A stretch of 64,000 nt of DNA, from positions 100,360 to 164,359 of the forward strand of contig NZ_JBQCJW010000008.1 in assembly GCF_051967575.1 (NCBI RefSeq), in the 5' to 3' direction. Below are positions 15,629 to 24,710 of the stretch, in pieces. The position numbers and the translations under genes were made by a program. The notes beneath the pieces were generated by a model that saw only the letters and a program-made list of their open reading frames with translations, searched no databases and was not told the origin of the DNA. How positions within the stretch are numbered: the first letter of the stretch is position 1; each line of letters begins with the position of its first letter. The stretch comes from Solibacillus silvestris_B. Lineage in GTDB: Bacteria > Bacillota > Bacilli > Bacillales_A > Planococcaceae.

Positions 15629-16624
15629 TTACTTTCTAAGATTGTTATTTTCAATAAAGTGTTCGAAATCATCTTTTGATTTGTTAGCAATTCGGTTTTG
15701 ATTATATTTTTCATATTCTTGAACGGCTAATCGGTCAGCCACTGCTTTCGAAACTTTCCCTGCATTTTCAAGAATCTCTCGACCATTAAATTGAAGAAAA
15801 GCATTCAGTTTTTCTGTCCAATCTTTCATATACATTGGCTGTTGTCTTTCTGCTTGATCCTCAGCATAATCCAAGTACATTGTTACAATACGATTCATCG
15901 ACTTCAGTTCTTTTTCAGATAAATAATTTTTGGCAACTGTTACATCACCTTTTCGTACTTTGTCACCTTTCCAAGAAGTAAGGCCCATATTCTCTTTTTC
16001 AGCATCTGATCTAGACGCTATTAACTCCGCTGCTGTTTGCCCATGAATCGCAAAATGTAACTTATTTTGCACAGTAGCGAAAAATTCCTGTGTAATTTCT
16101 GCTTTAGGTTCATAATCAATAGACGTTGCATAAATATCTGTAATTTTTTGATAAAATCTTTTTTCAGAAGCACGAATATCACGAATTCGTTCAAGTAATT
16201 CATCAAAATAATCTTGTCCAAAATTACGCATCTCTTTTAAACGATCATCATCCATTGTAAATCCTTTAACCAAGTATTCCGTTAATCGTTCAGTAGCCCA
16301 CTGTCGAAACTGTGTACCTCGGTGAGAGCGAACACGGTAACCAACCGCGAGAATCATTTCGAGGTTATAAAAAGATACCTCACGTTCAACATTACGATTA
16401 CCCTCAGTTTGAACTATTCGGTTTTTCCGAATAGTTGCCGACTCTTGTAATTCTCCTTCTATATAAATATTCTTTATATGTTCATTTATCGTATTTACAC
16501 TTTTTTGGTAAAGTTCAGCAATTGCCTTTTGCGTCATCCATACTGTTTCATTTTCTAAGCGTACATCTATCTTTGTATTGCCGTCTTCTGTTTGATAAAT
16601 TAAAATATCGGTTTTATTTTGCAT
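15629..16624 (-). CDS. RhuM family protein
   Basis: 331-residue RhuM family protein (virulence-associated in Salmonella SPI-3 by name; molecular role unresolved). Family features: N-terminal ILIYQTEDGNTKIDVRLENETVWMTQ, a winged-helix-like AELYQKSVNTINEHIKN-IY segment, and FYNLEMILAVGYRVRSHRGTQFRQWAT. The C-terminal domain contains LTSWKGDKVRKGDVTVAKNYL. The start ATG has AGGGGG upstream. It is the only gene between the two rlmH-end repeats. RhuM genes frequently occur in restriction-modification and defence islands; here no partner lies within the repeats, though a HEPN/zinc-ribbon gene lies next to them. Confidence 0.88.
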   Translation of the reverse strand: MQNKTDILIYQTEDGNTKIDVRLENETVWMTQKAIAELYQKSVNTINEHIKNIYIEGELQESATIRKNRIVQTEGNRNVEREVSFYNLEMILAVGYRVRSHRGTQFRQWATERLTEYLVKGFTMDDDRLKEMRNFGQDYFDELLERIRDIRASEKRFYQKITDIYATSIDYEPKAEITQEFFATVQNKLHFAIHGQTAAELIASRSDAEKENMGLTSWKGDKVRKGDVTVAKNYLSEKELKSMNRIVTMYLDYAEDQAERQQPMYMKDWTEKLNAFLQFNGREILENAGKVSKAVADRLAVQEYEKYNQNRIANKSKDDFEHFIENNNLRK

Positions 16625-16739
16625 TGCATATCCCCCTATTTTAATAAGCGAAAACTTATGTTACATTCTTACAATTCTATTTGTAATACTCTATCTAATG
16701 TATTTCTATCTATTACAAATTCACTTCTCTGCTTTACCA

Positions 16740-17219
16740 TCATTTATGGTACGGTTCTCCCTTAATAATCCGAAAACTGCGGTAAATCTGTTCCACGAGC
16801 ACCAGCTTCATGAGCTGGTGCGGCAATGTCATCTTGCCGAAACACAGCTTTTCATCTGCACGCTTTAATACATCTTCATGTAAACCGAGCGAACCGCCGA
16901 TAACAAAAGCGACCTTGCTCTTGCCATATGTCATAAGTGCATCCAAATCGGCAGCCATTTCTTCGCTCGTTTTCATTTTCCCGTCTAAAGCGAGTGCGAT
17001 AACATATGTGCCTTCGTTAATTTTTGCAAGGATGCGTTCGCCTTCTTTCCGTTTCACGATTTCCATATCCGCTTCACTCAATTGCTCCGGCGCCTTTTCA
17101 TCGGGCACTTCGACTAAATCGATTTTTGCATAGCCGCCTAAACGCTTCACATATTCCTCAATGCCCATCTTCAAATATTTTTCCTTAAGTTTGCCGACTG
17201 AGATGATTGTAATATTCAC
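16740..17219 (-). CDS. rlmH: 23S rRNA pseudouridine-1915 N3-methyltransferase RlmH
   Basis: 159-residue SPOUT (knotted) methyltransferase acting on 70S ribosomes at helix 69, using SAM. Seen: MNITIISVGKLKEKYLKMGI start, VIALALDGKMKTSEEMA, FVIGGSLGLHEDVLKRA in the SAM-binding knot, and the conserved C-terminal YRSFRIIKGEPYHK. Length is that of the family (159). The 3' end doubles as an attachment-like site for the adjacent island, yet the encoded C-terminus is intact. A DnaA-box cluster begins right at its start. Confidence 0.95.
   Translation of the reverse strand: MNITIISVGKLKEKYLKMGIEEYVKRLGGYAKIDLVEVPDEKAPEQLSEADMEIVKRKEGERILAKINEGTYVIALALDGKMKTSEEMAADLDALMTYGKSKVAFVIGGSLGLHEDVLKRADEKLCFGKMTLPHQLMKLVLVEQIYRSFRIIKGEPYHK
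16744..16760 (-). repeat. att-like end of rlmH
   Basis: Last coding bases of rlmH (GEPYHK), identical to the copy at 15579-15595. In staphylococci the equivalent sequence is the SCC attachment site. Confidence 0.7.
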
Positions 17220-17309
17220 AACTTATCCACCTTTACATTCCATTTACAAACAAGTTATCCACAAAAGTTATACACATATCCACAAGTTAAAACTATATAT
17301 TGTGTAAAG

Positions 17310-17474
17310 TTATTTACTTGATACAATATATGTTGCCTGTTCTTCACAATAAGAACAAGTTGTTGATAACTTTTCGTCTTCTGTTAAAAAATCCATCATC
17401 GGGAATTGTTCCGTCTCTGCGACATGCATATCTAAAGCATGATCTATATGGGTTTCACAGCTAAAATTTTTCAT
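17310..17474 (-). CDS. CxxH/CxxC small protein (YyzF-like)
   Basis: 54 residues: MKNFSCETHIDHALDMHVAE, a CxxH pair, and STTCSYCEEQATYIV, a CxxC pair. These match the short CxxH/CxxC family found beside rlmH in Bacillales (YyzF type); a metal-binding role is likely but the function is unknown. The start at 17474 is chosen because AAGGA lies 6 bases upstream; the extra 15 residues of the longer frame are not conserved-looking. It lies within the DnaA-box cluster. Confidence 0.8.
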   Translation of the reverse strand: MKNFSCETHIDHALDMHVAETEQFPMMDFLTEDEKLSTTCSYCEEQATYIVSSK

Positions 17475-17561
17475 TTTTAATCCTTCTTTCTTTTCTGAAA
17501 TTTCCACAAACTTATACACAATTCACAAGATGTTATCCACAATCCATTGTAACAAACAAAA

Positions 17562-17601
17562 AACAGGTAGAAAAGAAAAGCCTTTTTCTTCTCTGCCTGT
17601 T
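17562..17601 (-). terminator. Terminator after the HtrA-like gene
   Basis: Long stem 17562-17579 with 17583-17601 (AACAGG...CCTGTT), followed on the minus strand by TTTTTTG. A DnaA-type box overlaps its outer end. Confidence 0.75.
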
Positions 17602-17638
17602 GTGTATAAAATTATCGTTCTATTCAGTTATCCACAAT

Positions 17639-18931
17639 TTATAATTGCGCATTTTCCACTAATTCCAATTGTGCCTCGATAAGCTTGCCTTGTCGGTACA
17701 CTTTTATTTGCAATGTATCGCCAATCGATTTTTCATTATATAAATGTTTACGAAGCTCGATTGCATTTTCAATTTTTTGGCCATCCATTTCCACAATGAC
17801 ATCATATTGCTGCAAGCCAGCTTTCTCTGCAGCCGAGCCGCGCACAATTTGTGAAATAACGACACCGTTTGTTACTTCTTCAGGCAACTGCAATGTTTGC
17901 TGCTGATAATATGCCGGCACTTCTGTTAAATCCACTAAGGAGATCCCCATCGTTGGACGTTGGACTTCCCCATGCTTCTCCAATTGCTCAATGACCGGAA
18001 TCGCTGAATTGATCGGAATCGCAAAGCCTAAACCTTCAACAGATGATTGCGCAATTTTCATTGAGTTAATACCGACCAAATCACCTGCTATATTAATCAA
18101 TGCACCGCCGGAATTCCCTTGGTTAATCGCCGCATCTGTTTGCAATACTTCCGTGGACCAGTCTTCCACTCCATCTTCGTTTAAATCGACTGGTACGGAG
18201 CGATCTTTACCTGAAATAACGCCTGTCGTAACCGAACCATAAAAATCCAAGCCTAGCGGGTTCCCGATGGCGATCACCGTTTCACCTTGCTTTAATACGT
18301 CCGAATCGCCGAATTGCGCCACTGTTTCAATACCTTCACTTGGAATCGAAATCACCGCCAAGTCTGTCCACATATCTTCACCGACAAGCTGTGCTTCCAC
18401 TTTTGACCCATCGTCCAATGTTACTTCTATTTGTTCCGCACCTTCCACAACATGATAATTCGTTATAATGAAGGCATGGTCTTTTTCTACTTTATAAACA
18501 ACACCCGAACCGCTTCCGACAGCTTGGGTTTCGCCTGAGCTTTGGTTCCAGAAGTTCGGTGCCGCTTTTTGGATATTTGTTATCCCTACAACTGCGCTTG
18601 ATACTTTTTCTACCGCATTTGTCACATCTGTCGTTACTTCTGTAGCAGTTTGGCTAATCGTTGTGCCTGATGATCCGTTCGAAACAGAGTTTGTCCCATT
18701 AGCACCCGGCAGCTGATTGGCAAGCGACGGCAATAATAGCCATAGTAATAATGCACCGACTACAACACCGCTCAAGCCTGATAAAAAGTAGCCGAATTTA
18801 TTGCCGCCTTTTCTATTTTTTTTGTTTTGGCGCTGCTGTCTTTCTTCCTCTTCTCTTTTTAAACGAGCCTCAAGCTCTGTGGCACGGTCATATTGAATTT
18901 CCTTTTTTTCATCCTCAGGAAAATAACCCAT
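17639..18931 (-). CDS. htrC: HtrA/DegP-like membrane serine protease
   Basis: 430-residue quality-control protease facing the outside of the cell. Order: charged cytoplasmic coil (1-45, KREEEERQQRQ), one membrane helix (47-70), a G/S/T linker, trypsin-like domain with H160 (TNYHVVEG), D190 (WTDLAV) and S274 (GNSGGAL), then one PDZ domain (about 320-420, VVISQIVRGSAAEKAGL). The start ATG at 18929-18931 is preferred because AAAGG precedes it at 9 bases. It follows walJ but a terminator separates them, so it likely has its own promoter. Position after the wal genes matches B. subtilis htrC (yyxA). Confidence 0.9.
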   Translation of the reverse strand: MGYFPEDEKKEIQYDRATELEARLKREEEERQQRQNKKNRKGGNKFGYFLSGLSGVVVGALLLWLLLPSLANQLPGANGTNSVSNGSSGTTISQTATEVTTDVTNAVEKVSSAVVGITNIQKAAPNFWNQSSGETQAVGSGSGVVYKVEKDHAFIITNYHVVEGAEQIEVTLDDGSKVEAQLVGEDMWTDLAVISIPSEGIETVAQFGDSDVLKQGETVIAIGNPLGLDFYGSVTTGVISGKDRSVPVDLNEDGVEDWSTEVLQTDAAINQGNSGGALINIAGDLVGINSMKIAQSSVEGLGFAIPINSAIPVIEQLEKHGEVQRPTMGISLVDLTEVPAYYQQQTLQLPEEVTNGVVISQIVRGSAAEKAGLQQYDVIVEMDGQKIENAIELRKHLYNEKSIGDTLQIKVYRQGKLIEAQLELVENAQL

Positions 18932-19042
18932 ATCCATCATCCTTTCGTTACTTTTCATACTGTTAGCATACACATCTAACATTAAAATTAGATGAAAATT
19001 GCATAAAACCTACTTAAAAAATCACTGAAAATCCAGCCAAAA

Positions 19043-19078
19043 AAGGCGTGCTGAAAGTATACACTTTCAACACACCTT
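19043..19078 (-). terminator. Terminator after walJ
   Basis: Stem 19043-19058 with 19063-19078 (AAGGTGTGTTGAAAGT type, minus sense), followed by TTTTTTGG. It ends the wal operon before htrC. Confidence 0.8.
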
Positions 19079-19092
19079 ATTCTTACCCTTTT

Positions 19093-19881
19093 TTACACTG
19101 TTACAAGCTTTGTCGGTTCAACTGCGTCCGTATCGTGCAAATGCAAATATTCGCCCGCAATAATTCCGCATGATTGCAATGTTTGCTCAACGCTCATGCG
19201 CGCCAAGTCTTTCATATTATTGTCTTTGCTTAAGTGCGCCAAATATATTTGCGTCGGCTTTTCGGCTACGACATCCGCCATCGCCACTGCTGCATCCTCA
19301 TTCGAGACATGGCCGACATCCGATAATATGCGGCGCTTAATATTCCAAGGGTACTTACCCATTTGAAGCATGCTTACATCATGATTGCTTTCAAATACAT
19401 AGGCATCCGCTGCAGCAATATATCCCTTCATACGATCGCTTACATAGCCTGTATCTGTAATAACGACAAGCTTTCGTCCATCTTCGTTGAATGTATAAAA
19501 CATCGGGTCTGCTGCATCGTGGGATACGGCAAATGACTGGATATCGAGCCCCCCGAAAGTCTTCACTGTTTCCATATCAAAATCGAAGCACAAATCTGTT
19601 GGAATTGTCCCGACCAACCCGTCCATTGCTGTCCATGTTTTCGCGTTTGCAAAGACAGGGATATTATATTTGCGTGCAATAACACCAAGCCCTTTAATAT
19701 GGTCACTATGCTCATGCGTTACTAAAATGCCTGATAAATTTTTCATATCACGATCAATATTAGCAAACAGTTGCTCCATCTTTTTCCCGCTTAATCCTAC
19801 ATCGACTAAAAATGAATGCTCATCATTTTCCACGTAGACAGCATTGCCAGTACTGCCGCTTGCTAAAACACTAAATCGCAT
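19093..19881 (-). CDS. walJ: WalJ metallo-beta-lactamase-fold protein
   Basis: 262-residue MBL-fold hydrolase (YycJ family), probably a nuclease-type enzyme linked to replication/cell-wall coordination. THEHSDHIKG (about 55-64) is the metal motif HxHxDH; further ligands are the H of SHDAAD, the D of ITDTGY, and the H of YLAHLS. The GSTGN start region is typical. It is the last gene of the walRKHIJ operon, 12 bases after walI. AAGGAG precedes the ATG. Confidence 0.92.
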   Translation of the reverse strand: MRFSVLASGSTGNAVYVENDEHSFLVDVGLSGKKMEQLFANIDRDMKNLSGILVTHEHSDHIKGLGVIARKYNIPVFANAKTWTAMDGLVGTIPTDLCFDFDMETVKTFGGLDIQSFAVSHDAADPMFYTFNEDGRKLVVITDTGYVSDRMKGYIAAADAYVFESNHDVSMLQMGKYPWNIKRRILSDVGHVSNEDAAVAMADVVAEKPTQIYLAHLSKDNNMKDLARMSVEQTLQSCGIIAGEYLHLHDTDAVEPTKLVTV

Positions 19882-19893
19882 TATTAAAACTCC

Positions 19894-20727
19894 TTACTCT
19901 TCCAAATCCTCTGTCTGCTCGACAATTTCGGATAAATCATTTTGGATTTCCACAATCTTCCCCTGAACGGCATTCACGAAATGTATTTCCTCTGTGCCGT
20001 CTGCTAACTTCACACGCACTTCCCATGTCGGAGCGAAAACCTGTGTTTGTGTTAGTTGAACAATTGTTGAATAGCCAAGATTCATATTCAAAATTTGAGA
20101 ATCCGGTTTCAATAAATTCCTGCCATACAAAATTTGCAACACTTGTTTCGATGTTAATAAATTTTGCTGCTTGTCCAATTTCTCATGCTTTTCCAGCATA
20201 GTCTGCTCATATGCAATGATGCGATTATCATCATTCCAATAAATTTTCACATAGCCGCGCACATTGTAATAGAGCGTTAAGTTATTTACCTTCTGGAAAA
20301 ATGTCGCCTCTTTTTTTTCCTCATCTACATTCCATAAAACATAAGAATCCCCTTCATGCACATAGCTGTGAAGAAATTCGGTATAGGGGTCACGTGCCGC
20401 ATTTTCCTGAAGCTTTACAGGCTTTTCCATCGCCACAACGAGCTTATTGTCATTTTCGATTGTTGTGATCTGATTTGCAAAGTACGGAACTTCAGATGGG
20501 GAAAAATTTTTAATCTGCCCCGAATAATACGCTGCGCTTTCATTATTATTCGGAAGTGCAATATACGTAATATTGTCCTCTTTCAAATGTGCCTCAATTT
20601 TTGTAGTTTCCCCTAATACCTCGATTTTCCGCCCTTCGTTATAACTCTCTAAATACTGGGTATACAAAAAGAGATTCAGTATGAGAAACACCCATATAAA
20701 AATAGATTTCGTTCTATTCCAATCCAT
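19894..20727 (-). CDS. walI: WalI (YycI), regulator of WalK
   Basis: 277-residue membrane-anchored protein: a short cytoplasmic MDWNRTKSI start, one membrane helix (about 8-24), then an extracellular domain. With WalH it binds WalK in the membrane and restrains kinase activity in B. subtilis. The start at 20727 has GGGGG upstream and overlaps the walH stop by 14 bases; the longer frame upstream is walH sequence in another frame. Family recognised from operon position and the MDW-RTK N-terminus. Confidence 0.9.
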   Translation of the reverse strand: MDWNRTKSIFIWVFLILNLFLYTQYLESYNEGRKIEVLGETTKIEAHLKEDNITYIALPNNNESAAYYSGQIKNFSPSEVPYFANQITTIENDNKLVVAMEKPVKLQENAARDPYTEFLHSYVHEGDSYVLWNVDEEKKEATFFQKVNNLTLYYNVRGYVKIYWNDDNRIIAYEQTMLEKHEKLDKQQNLLTSKQVLQILYGRNLLKPDSQILNMNLGYSTIVQLTQTQVFAPTWEVRVKLADGTEEIHFVNAVQGKIVEIQNDLSEIVEQTEDLEE

Positions 20728-22045
20728 CTGTGATCCCCCCTGCAAGCTCAGGTGAAATGTGTGTCGACTCATTGTTCGAAATGGCAAACCAGCTCGGCTC
20801 TAAAATAAATACTTTTTCATCTTCCTTGTCCTGCATTAAATAATAGCCGACAACGACTTCATCCACCTCTTTGAATGGATAATCCTCCATTGTAAGAATA
20901 TACTCTATTGCCTGTTCACCGGATACTAATTTTTTCTGTGCCCGTTCTGTGGGAATATCCGATTCGATTGAATAATAGGGACGCCGGTAGCGGAAAATCC
21001 GGTTTTCTCCCCATGTCGTCAAGATCCGGGTTGTCGTCGTTTTGCTGTATATTGGATACCCCTGCAAAAACAGCTGGTATTCGGTCATATGCTTTCCGAT
21101 GTTCATCGTGGAGAAGCGGTAATCCAGCGTAAAGCCGCCATGGTCATTTACATAATCAAAGCTGTCCACCAATAATTTTGATGAGGGGATCGGTGCAATG
21201 CTTTCTGCAAGCGGGTACACATAATTGAAAATGCGATTCTTTTTATCTACCGTCATAAACGATATATCATCTGTATACTTTTCAGACTGTTCATTTTCTT
21301 CGCTGCGCTGAACAATTTTCGGATTGCTGAAGACGACCGATTTAAATACATCCGGCGAAATCTCATCGACCAAATATTTATAGCGCGTCGACAGTATCGG
21401 GTTTTGATCTACGTATAAGGAACGTGAAGCTTCGCGCTCTATCTCAATGTATGGACTATAATTGCCTGATGGCTCAATCACTTCCGCCAAAAATTGGTCT
21501 GTATCCAGCAAATCTGCATATGCTCTAAATAATAATCGCTTTTCTGTATTTAAAAAGAGCAGCTGCAATTGATTATTCGCGCTTACATTTGACCAGTCTA
21601 CAATGAGATGTGTAAAGCTTGCATCCAGTACATCGTTATCATCGAATGATAATACGTTTGAAAAGACTTGCAACGGTACTTCATCATTGAAAAACATTGT
21701 TACACGATTGTTCTTTCTTAAAATTCCATTCATTTTCTGATTGGAAAGATTGCTGTCGATCAAATCAAGCTCATACGTTTGCCATGTTCGTAAATAACTG
21801 TAGAAATCGTTCAGAACATTCGGAGACACGGTACCGGAAAATTGGTCATTTTGGCGGTACAGCAGTCGATATGGCTTGAGCACATCCTGTAATTCCTTTG
21901 GCTTTCCGATTAAAACTTCATCGATCTGCGATTCCCCTATCAATTCATAGTCCGGCTTGTAATTCCAAATAAGAAGGGTAAAGACGATACTCAGTAAAAC
22001 GAGGAATGCTAATAAAAGTGACTTTATTTGCTCGATATATTTCAT
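20714..22045 (-). CDS. walH: WalH (YycH), regulator of WalK
   Basis: 443-residue protein with one N-terminal membrane helix (MKYIEQIKSLLLAFLVLLS) and a large extracellular three-domain part. Partner of WalI in controlling the WalK kinase. The start ATG at 22043-22045 overlaps the walK stop (ATGA) and has GGGGG 7 bases upstream; the TTG at 22051 is too close to that site. Confidence 0.92.
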   Translation of the reverse strand: MKYIEQIKSLLLAFLVLLSIVFTLLIWNYKPDYELIGESQIDEVLIGKPKELQDVLKPYRLLYRQNDQFSGTVSPNVLNDFYSYLRTWQTYELDLIDSNLSNQKMNGILRKNNRVTMFFNDEVPLQVFSNVLSFDDNDVLDASFTHLIVDWSNVSANNQLQLLFLNTEKRLLFRAYADLLDTDQFLAEVIEPSGNYSPYIEIEREASRSLYVDQNPILSTRYKYLVDEISPDVFKSVVFSNPKIVQRSEENEQSEKYTDDISFMTVDKKNRIFNYVYPLAESIAPIPSSKLLVDSFDYVNDHGGFTLDYRFSTMNIGKHMTEYQLFLQGYPIYSKTTTTRILTTWGENRIFRYRRPYYSIESDIPTERAQKKLVSGEQAIEYILTMEDYPFKEVDEVVVGYYLMQDKEDEKVFILEPSWFAISNNESTHISPELAGGITDGLE

Positions 22046-23877
22046 TCCCAATCCCCCGCTTCATCCAATTCATACGGCAAGGTGAAGAATATCGTAGTAC
22101 CTTGGCCTTCCTCACTTTCCGCCCAGATTTTTCCGCCATGCGCTTCAATCATTTCACGTGCAATCGCAAGACCTAAGCCTGTTCCGCCCATCGATCTTGC
22201 ACGCGCACGGTCTACACGATAGAAACGATCAAAAATCCGCGCCACATTTTCTTTCGGAATTCCCATACCGTCATCCGATATCATAACGCGCAGCATATTA
22301 TCATGCACTGTAAAGCCAAAACGAATATTCCCGCCATCTGGAGAATACTTCAGCGCATTTGAAATAATATTATCGATTACTTGTGTCAACTTATCCGTAT
22401 CGATTTCAACAAAGTAACTTTTGTCAGGAAGCAGGCGAATAAACTCTACATTCCGTGACTTCGACATTTCAAAGCGATCAATGATACGGGTAAAGAACTT
22501 ATTAAATTCCACAACTTCTAAATTCAGCTCATATTCCTGACTATCCATTTTCGATAGCTGCAGCAGATCATTCACAAGACGAATCATGCGCTCTGTTTCT
22601 GTTTGGGTTACGTTTAAAAATGTAGGCGCAATATGTTCATCTTGCCAAGCCCCGTCCGCCAATGCTTCTAAATAACTGCGCATTGTTGTAAGCGGTGTAC
22701 GCAGCTCATGTGATACGTTCGCAACGAATTCACGACGCTCCATATCGATTTTCTCCTGCTCGGTAATGTCGTGCAACACGGTAATCAAACCGTTCACAAA
22801 TCCGGTCTCTTTTTGGATTACTGAAAAGTTCGCACGCAGAACATACGGTGCTTCGTACATGCTGAAATCCAGATTCACCGGCTCTTTCATATGGATCAAA
22901 TCTTCAAAGCTATACTCCTGGTCCAATCTTAATACAGAAGCTATAGGGCGGTTCAGTGTTGACTCACGCGTATCATGAAGCAAATCTAAAGCAGGTTCAT
23001 TAATTAATATGATTTTCCCTTTGCGATCGGTCGCAATAACGCCATCCGTCATATTGCTAAGCACACTCGCCAATTTGCGTCGTTCTGCTTCTGTTGTGGA
23101 CTGTGCCTCCTGCAAGCGATTTGTTAAGTGATTGAATGCAATCGCCAGCTGACCGATTTCATCCGTGCCGTATACCCGCACTTTACGCGAATAATTCCCT
23201 TTTGACATCGCTTGCGCTTGTTTTCGCATATCCGATATCGGGCGGGTAATCGTCCGTGCGACCAATACTCCCAAAATTATCGTAATCGCGAGCGACATCG
23301 CAATGCCCGCTGCAAAAATACGATTAATTTCACTTAGCTGCTCATATACCTTTTCGATATCCGACTGTACATAGATTGCCCCTCTAACTTCTCCATTCGA
23401 TCCTACTGTGTCGGTAATAGGCAATGCTAATATCCATACCCTCTGCCCAGTATCCCGGTCAAGGGAAATGCTGTCCAACAATGTTTCAGCAGAGATCGCC
23501 TGCCGTATGAGATCTTCATTTGCCCGCTGCCCTACTACGGTTTGATTGGTGGTGTCAGAAGTGGCCAACACTTTATAGCGATTGTTCACGACATGGATTT
23601 TATTGATATCTTCCGTGGAAAACTCCTGTAAAATCGCATTTAAGCTCTCTTCCAATGAAGGCGACTCATCATTTCTCTCTTTAATCATTTCTTCCCGGAT
23701 ACTATAATGCACAAGCTCGATTCTTTGTCTAATCGAATCCTGGAAATTCGTTTTTAAATTCGTCTCAAGCTGCTTGGAAAAATAGATGCCAATAATTTGA
23801 AGTGCAATAATGATTAATAGCACATAAATTAATACAAGCTTTACATGGATGGACTTAAAAAAGCTCACTTTTTGCAT
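22042..23877 (-). CDS. walK: Sensor histidine kinase WalK
   Basis: 611-residue essential kinase controlling cell-wall hydrolase genes. Order: membrane helix (13-33), extracellular Cache/PAS-like domain (34-185), second helix (187-208), HAMP (about 209-260), PAS (265-372, SNMTDGVIATDRKGKI), HisKA with phospho-acceptor H390 (VSHELRTPL), HATPase with N box, DDGMGIP and GTGLGLAIA. Second gene of the operon, 5 bases after walR. Confidence 0.96.
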   Translation of the reverse strand: MQKVSFFKSIHVKLVLIYVLLIIIALQIIGIYFSKQLETNLKTNFQDSIRQRIELVHYSIREEMIKERNDESPSLEESLNAILQEFSTEDINKIHVVNNRYKVLATSDTTNQTVVGQRANEDLIRQAISAETLLDSISLDRDTGQRVWILALPITDTVGSNGEVRGAIYVQSDIEKVYEQLSEINRIFAAGIAMSLAITIILGVLVARTITRPISDMRKQAQAMSKGNYSRKVRVYGTDEIGQLAIAFNHLTNRLQEAQSTTEAERRKLASVLSNMTDGVIATDRKGKIILINEPALDLLHDTRESTLNRPIASVLRLDQEYSFEDLIHMKEPVNLDFSMYEAPYVLRANFSVIQKETGFVNGLITVLHDITEQEKIDMERREFVANVSHELRTPLTTMRSYLEALADGAWQDEHIAPTFLNVTQTETERMIRLVNDLLQLSKMDSQEYELNLEVVEFNKFFTRIIDRFEMSKSRNVEFIRLLPDKSYFVEIDTDKLTQVIDNIISNALKYSPDGGNIRFGFTVHDNMLRVMISDDGMGIPKENVARIFDRFYRVDRARARSMGGTGLGLAIAREMIEAHGGKIWAESEEGQGTTIFFTLPYELDEAGDWE

Positions 23878-23882
23878 GTAAT

Positions 23883-24593
23883 TTACTCCTGCTCAGGATT
23901 TCTTAAGTAATAGCCGACCCCTCGTCTTGTCACAATCCATAATGGATGGCTTGGATTATCCTCAATTTTTTCGCGTAAACGCCGAATTGTCACATCCACT
24001 GTGCGCACATCACCGAAATAATCGTAGCCCCATACCGTTTGCAGCAGGTGCTCGCGCGTCATTACTTGGCCGATATGTTTCGCTAAATAATGCAATAGCT
24101 CGAATTCGCGGTGTGTTAATTCAATTGCCTCATCGCGCTTCAATACTAAATAAGCGTCAGGTTGGATCGTCAATGAGCCAACAACGATATCATTTGTTTC
24201 GGCTGTTGCTTCCTCTACTTGAGCCGGCACATTTAATCTGCGCATATTTGCCTTCACACGTGCAATGAGCTCACGCGTGCTAAATGGCTTCGTCACATAA
24301 TCATCCGCGCCCATCTCAAGACCTAAAACTTTATCAATCTCCGAGCCTTTTGCGGTTAGCATAATAATCGGGAAATCGTATTTTTTTCGTACTTCACGGC
24401 ATACTTCCATGCCATCGCGTTTTGGCAGCATAATATCCAACAACATTAAATCTGGCTGTTCTTCTTCTACCTTTTGCAATGCCTCGTCTCCATCGTATGC
24501 ACATATCACACGGTAACCTTCTTTAATTAAATTAAATTGCAGAATATCTGCAATCGGCTTTTCATCGTCTACAACTAAAATTGTTTTATCCAT
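23883..24593 (-). CDS. walR: Response regulator WalR
   Basis: 236-residue OmpR-family regulator: receiver domain with the acidic pocket DD (9-10), phospho-acceptor D53 (LLDIMLP) and K103-type lysine in VTKPF, then a winged helix (LTHREFELLHYL, VRTVDVTIRRLREKIE). It binds TGTWAH-N5-TGTWAH repeats to activate autolysin genes in B. subtilis. Two adjacent ATGs occur; the second (24591-24593) has the better distance to GAGGA. It heads the walRKHIJ operon. Confidence 0.95.
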   Translation of the reverse strand: MDKTILVVDDEKPIADILQFNLIKEGYRVICAYDGDEALQKVEEEQPDLMLLDIMLPKRDGMEVCREVRKKYDFPIIMLTAKGSEIDKVLGLEMGADDYVTKPFSTRELIARVKANMRRLNVPAQVEEATAETNDIVVGSLTIQPDAYLVLKRDEAIELTHREFELLHYLAKHIGQVMTREHLLQTVWGYDYFGDVRTVDVTIRRLREKIEDNPSHPLWIVTRRGVGYYLRNPEQE

Positions 24594-24710
24594 CATGTAT
24601 TCCTCTTTTCCTATGAAATTCTATATAAATGAAAGGATATCTTTATTTTTACTATTCCTACTCTATCACGGTTTGCCGTTTGGTGCATTATACAGATATT
24701 TTTCCCAAAT

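Larger units (their letters stand above)
15579..16760. mobile_element. SCC-like island inserted at the 3' end of rlmH, carrying rhuM
   Basis: The last 17 bases coding for the RlmH C-terminus (16744-16760) recur in the same orientation at 15579-15595. Both copies encode GEPYHK followed by a stop: AAA TGA in the live gene and AAG TAA in the distal copy. The 1.16 kb between them contains only a RhuM gene. Staphylococcal SCC elements integrate at exactly this place in rlmH and leave such direct repeats. No Ccr recombinase gene is present, so the island would need one in trans or is a remnant. Confidence 0.65.
17223..17636. promoter_or_regulatory. DnaA-box cluster beside rlmH
   Basis: Perfect TTATCCACA boxes at 17255, 17533 and 17628 (plus strand). 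TTATACACA variants are at 17268, 17512 and 17601 (the last on minus), and near matches are TTATCCACC at 17223 and ATATCCACA at 17276. They flank the small CxxC gene, 36 kb from oriC. B. subtilis has oriC-proximal DnaA-box clusters that limit initiation, one of them next to yydA, its rlmH, so conservation of position is likely. Confidence 0.75.
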
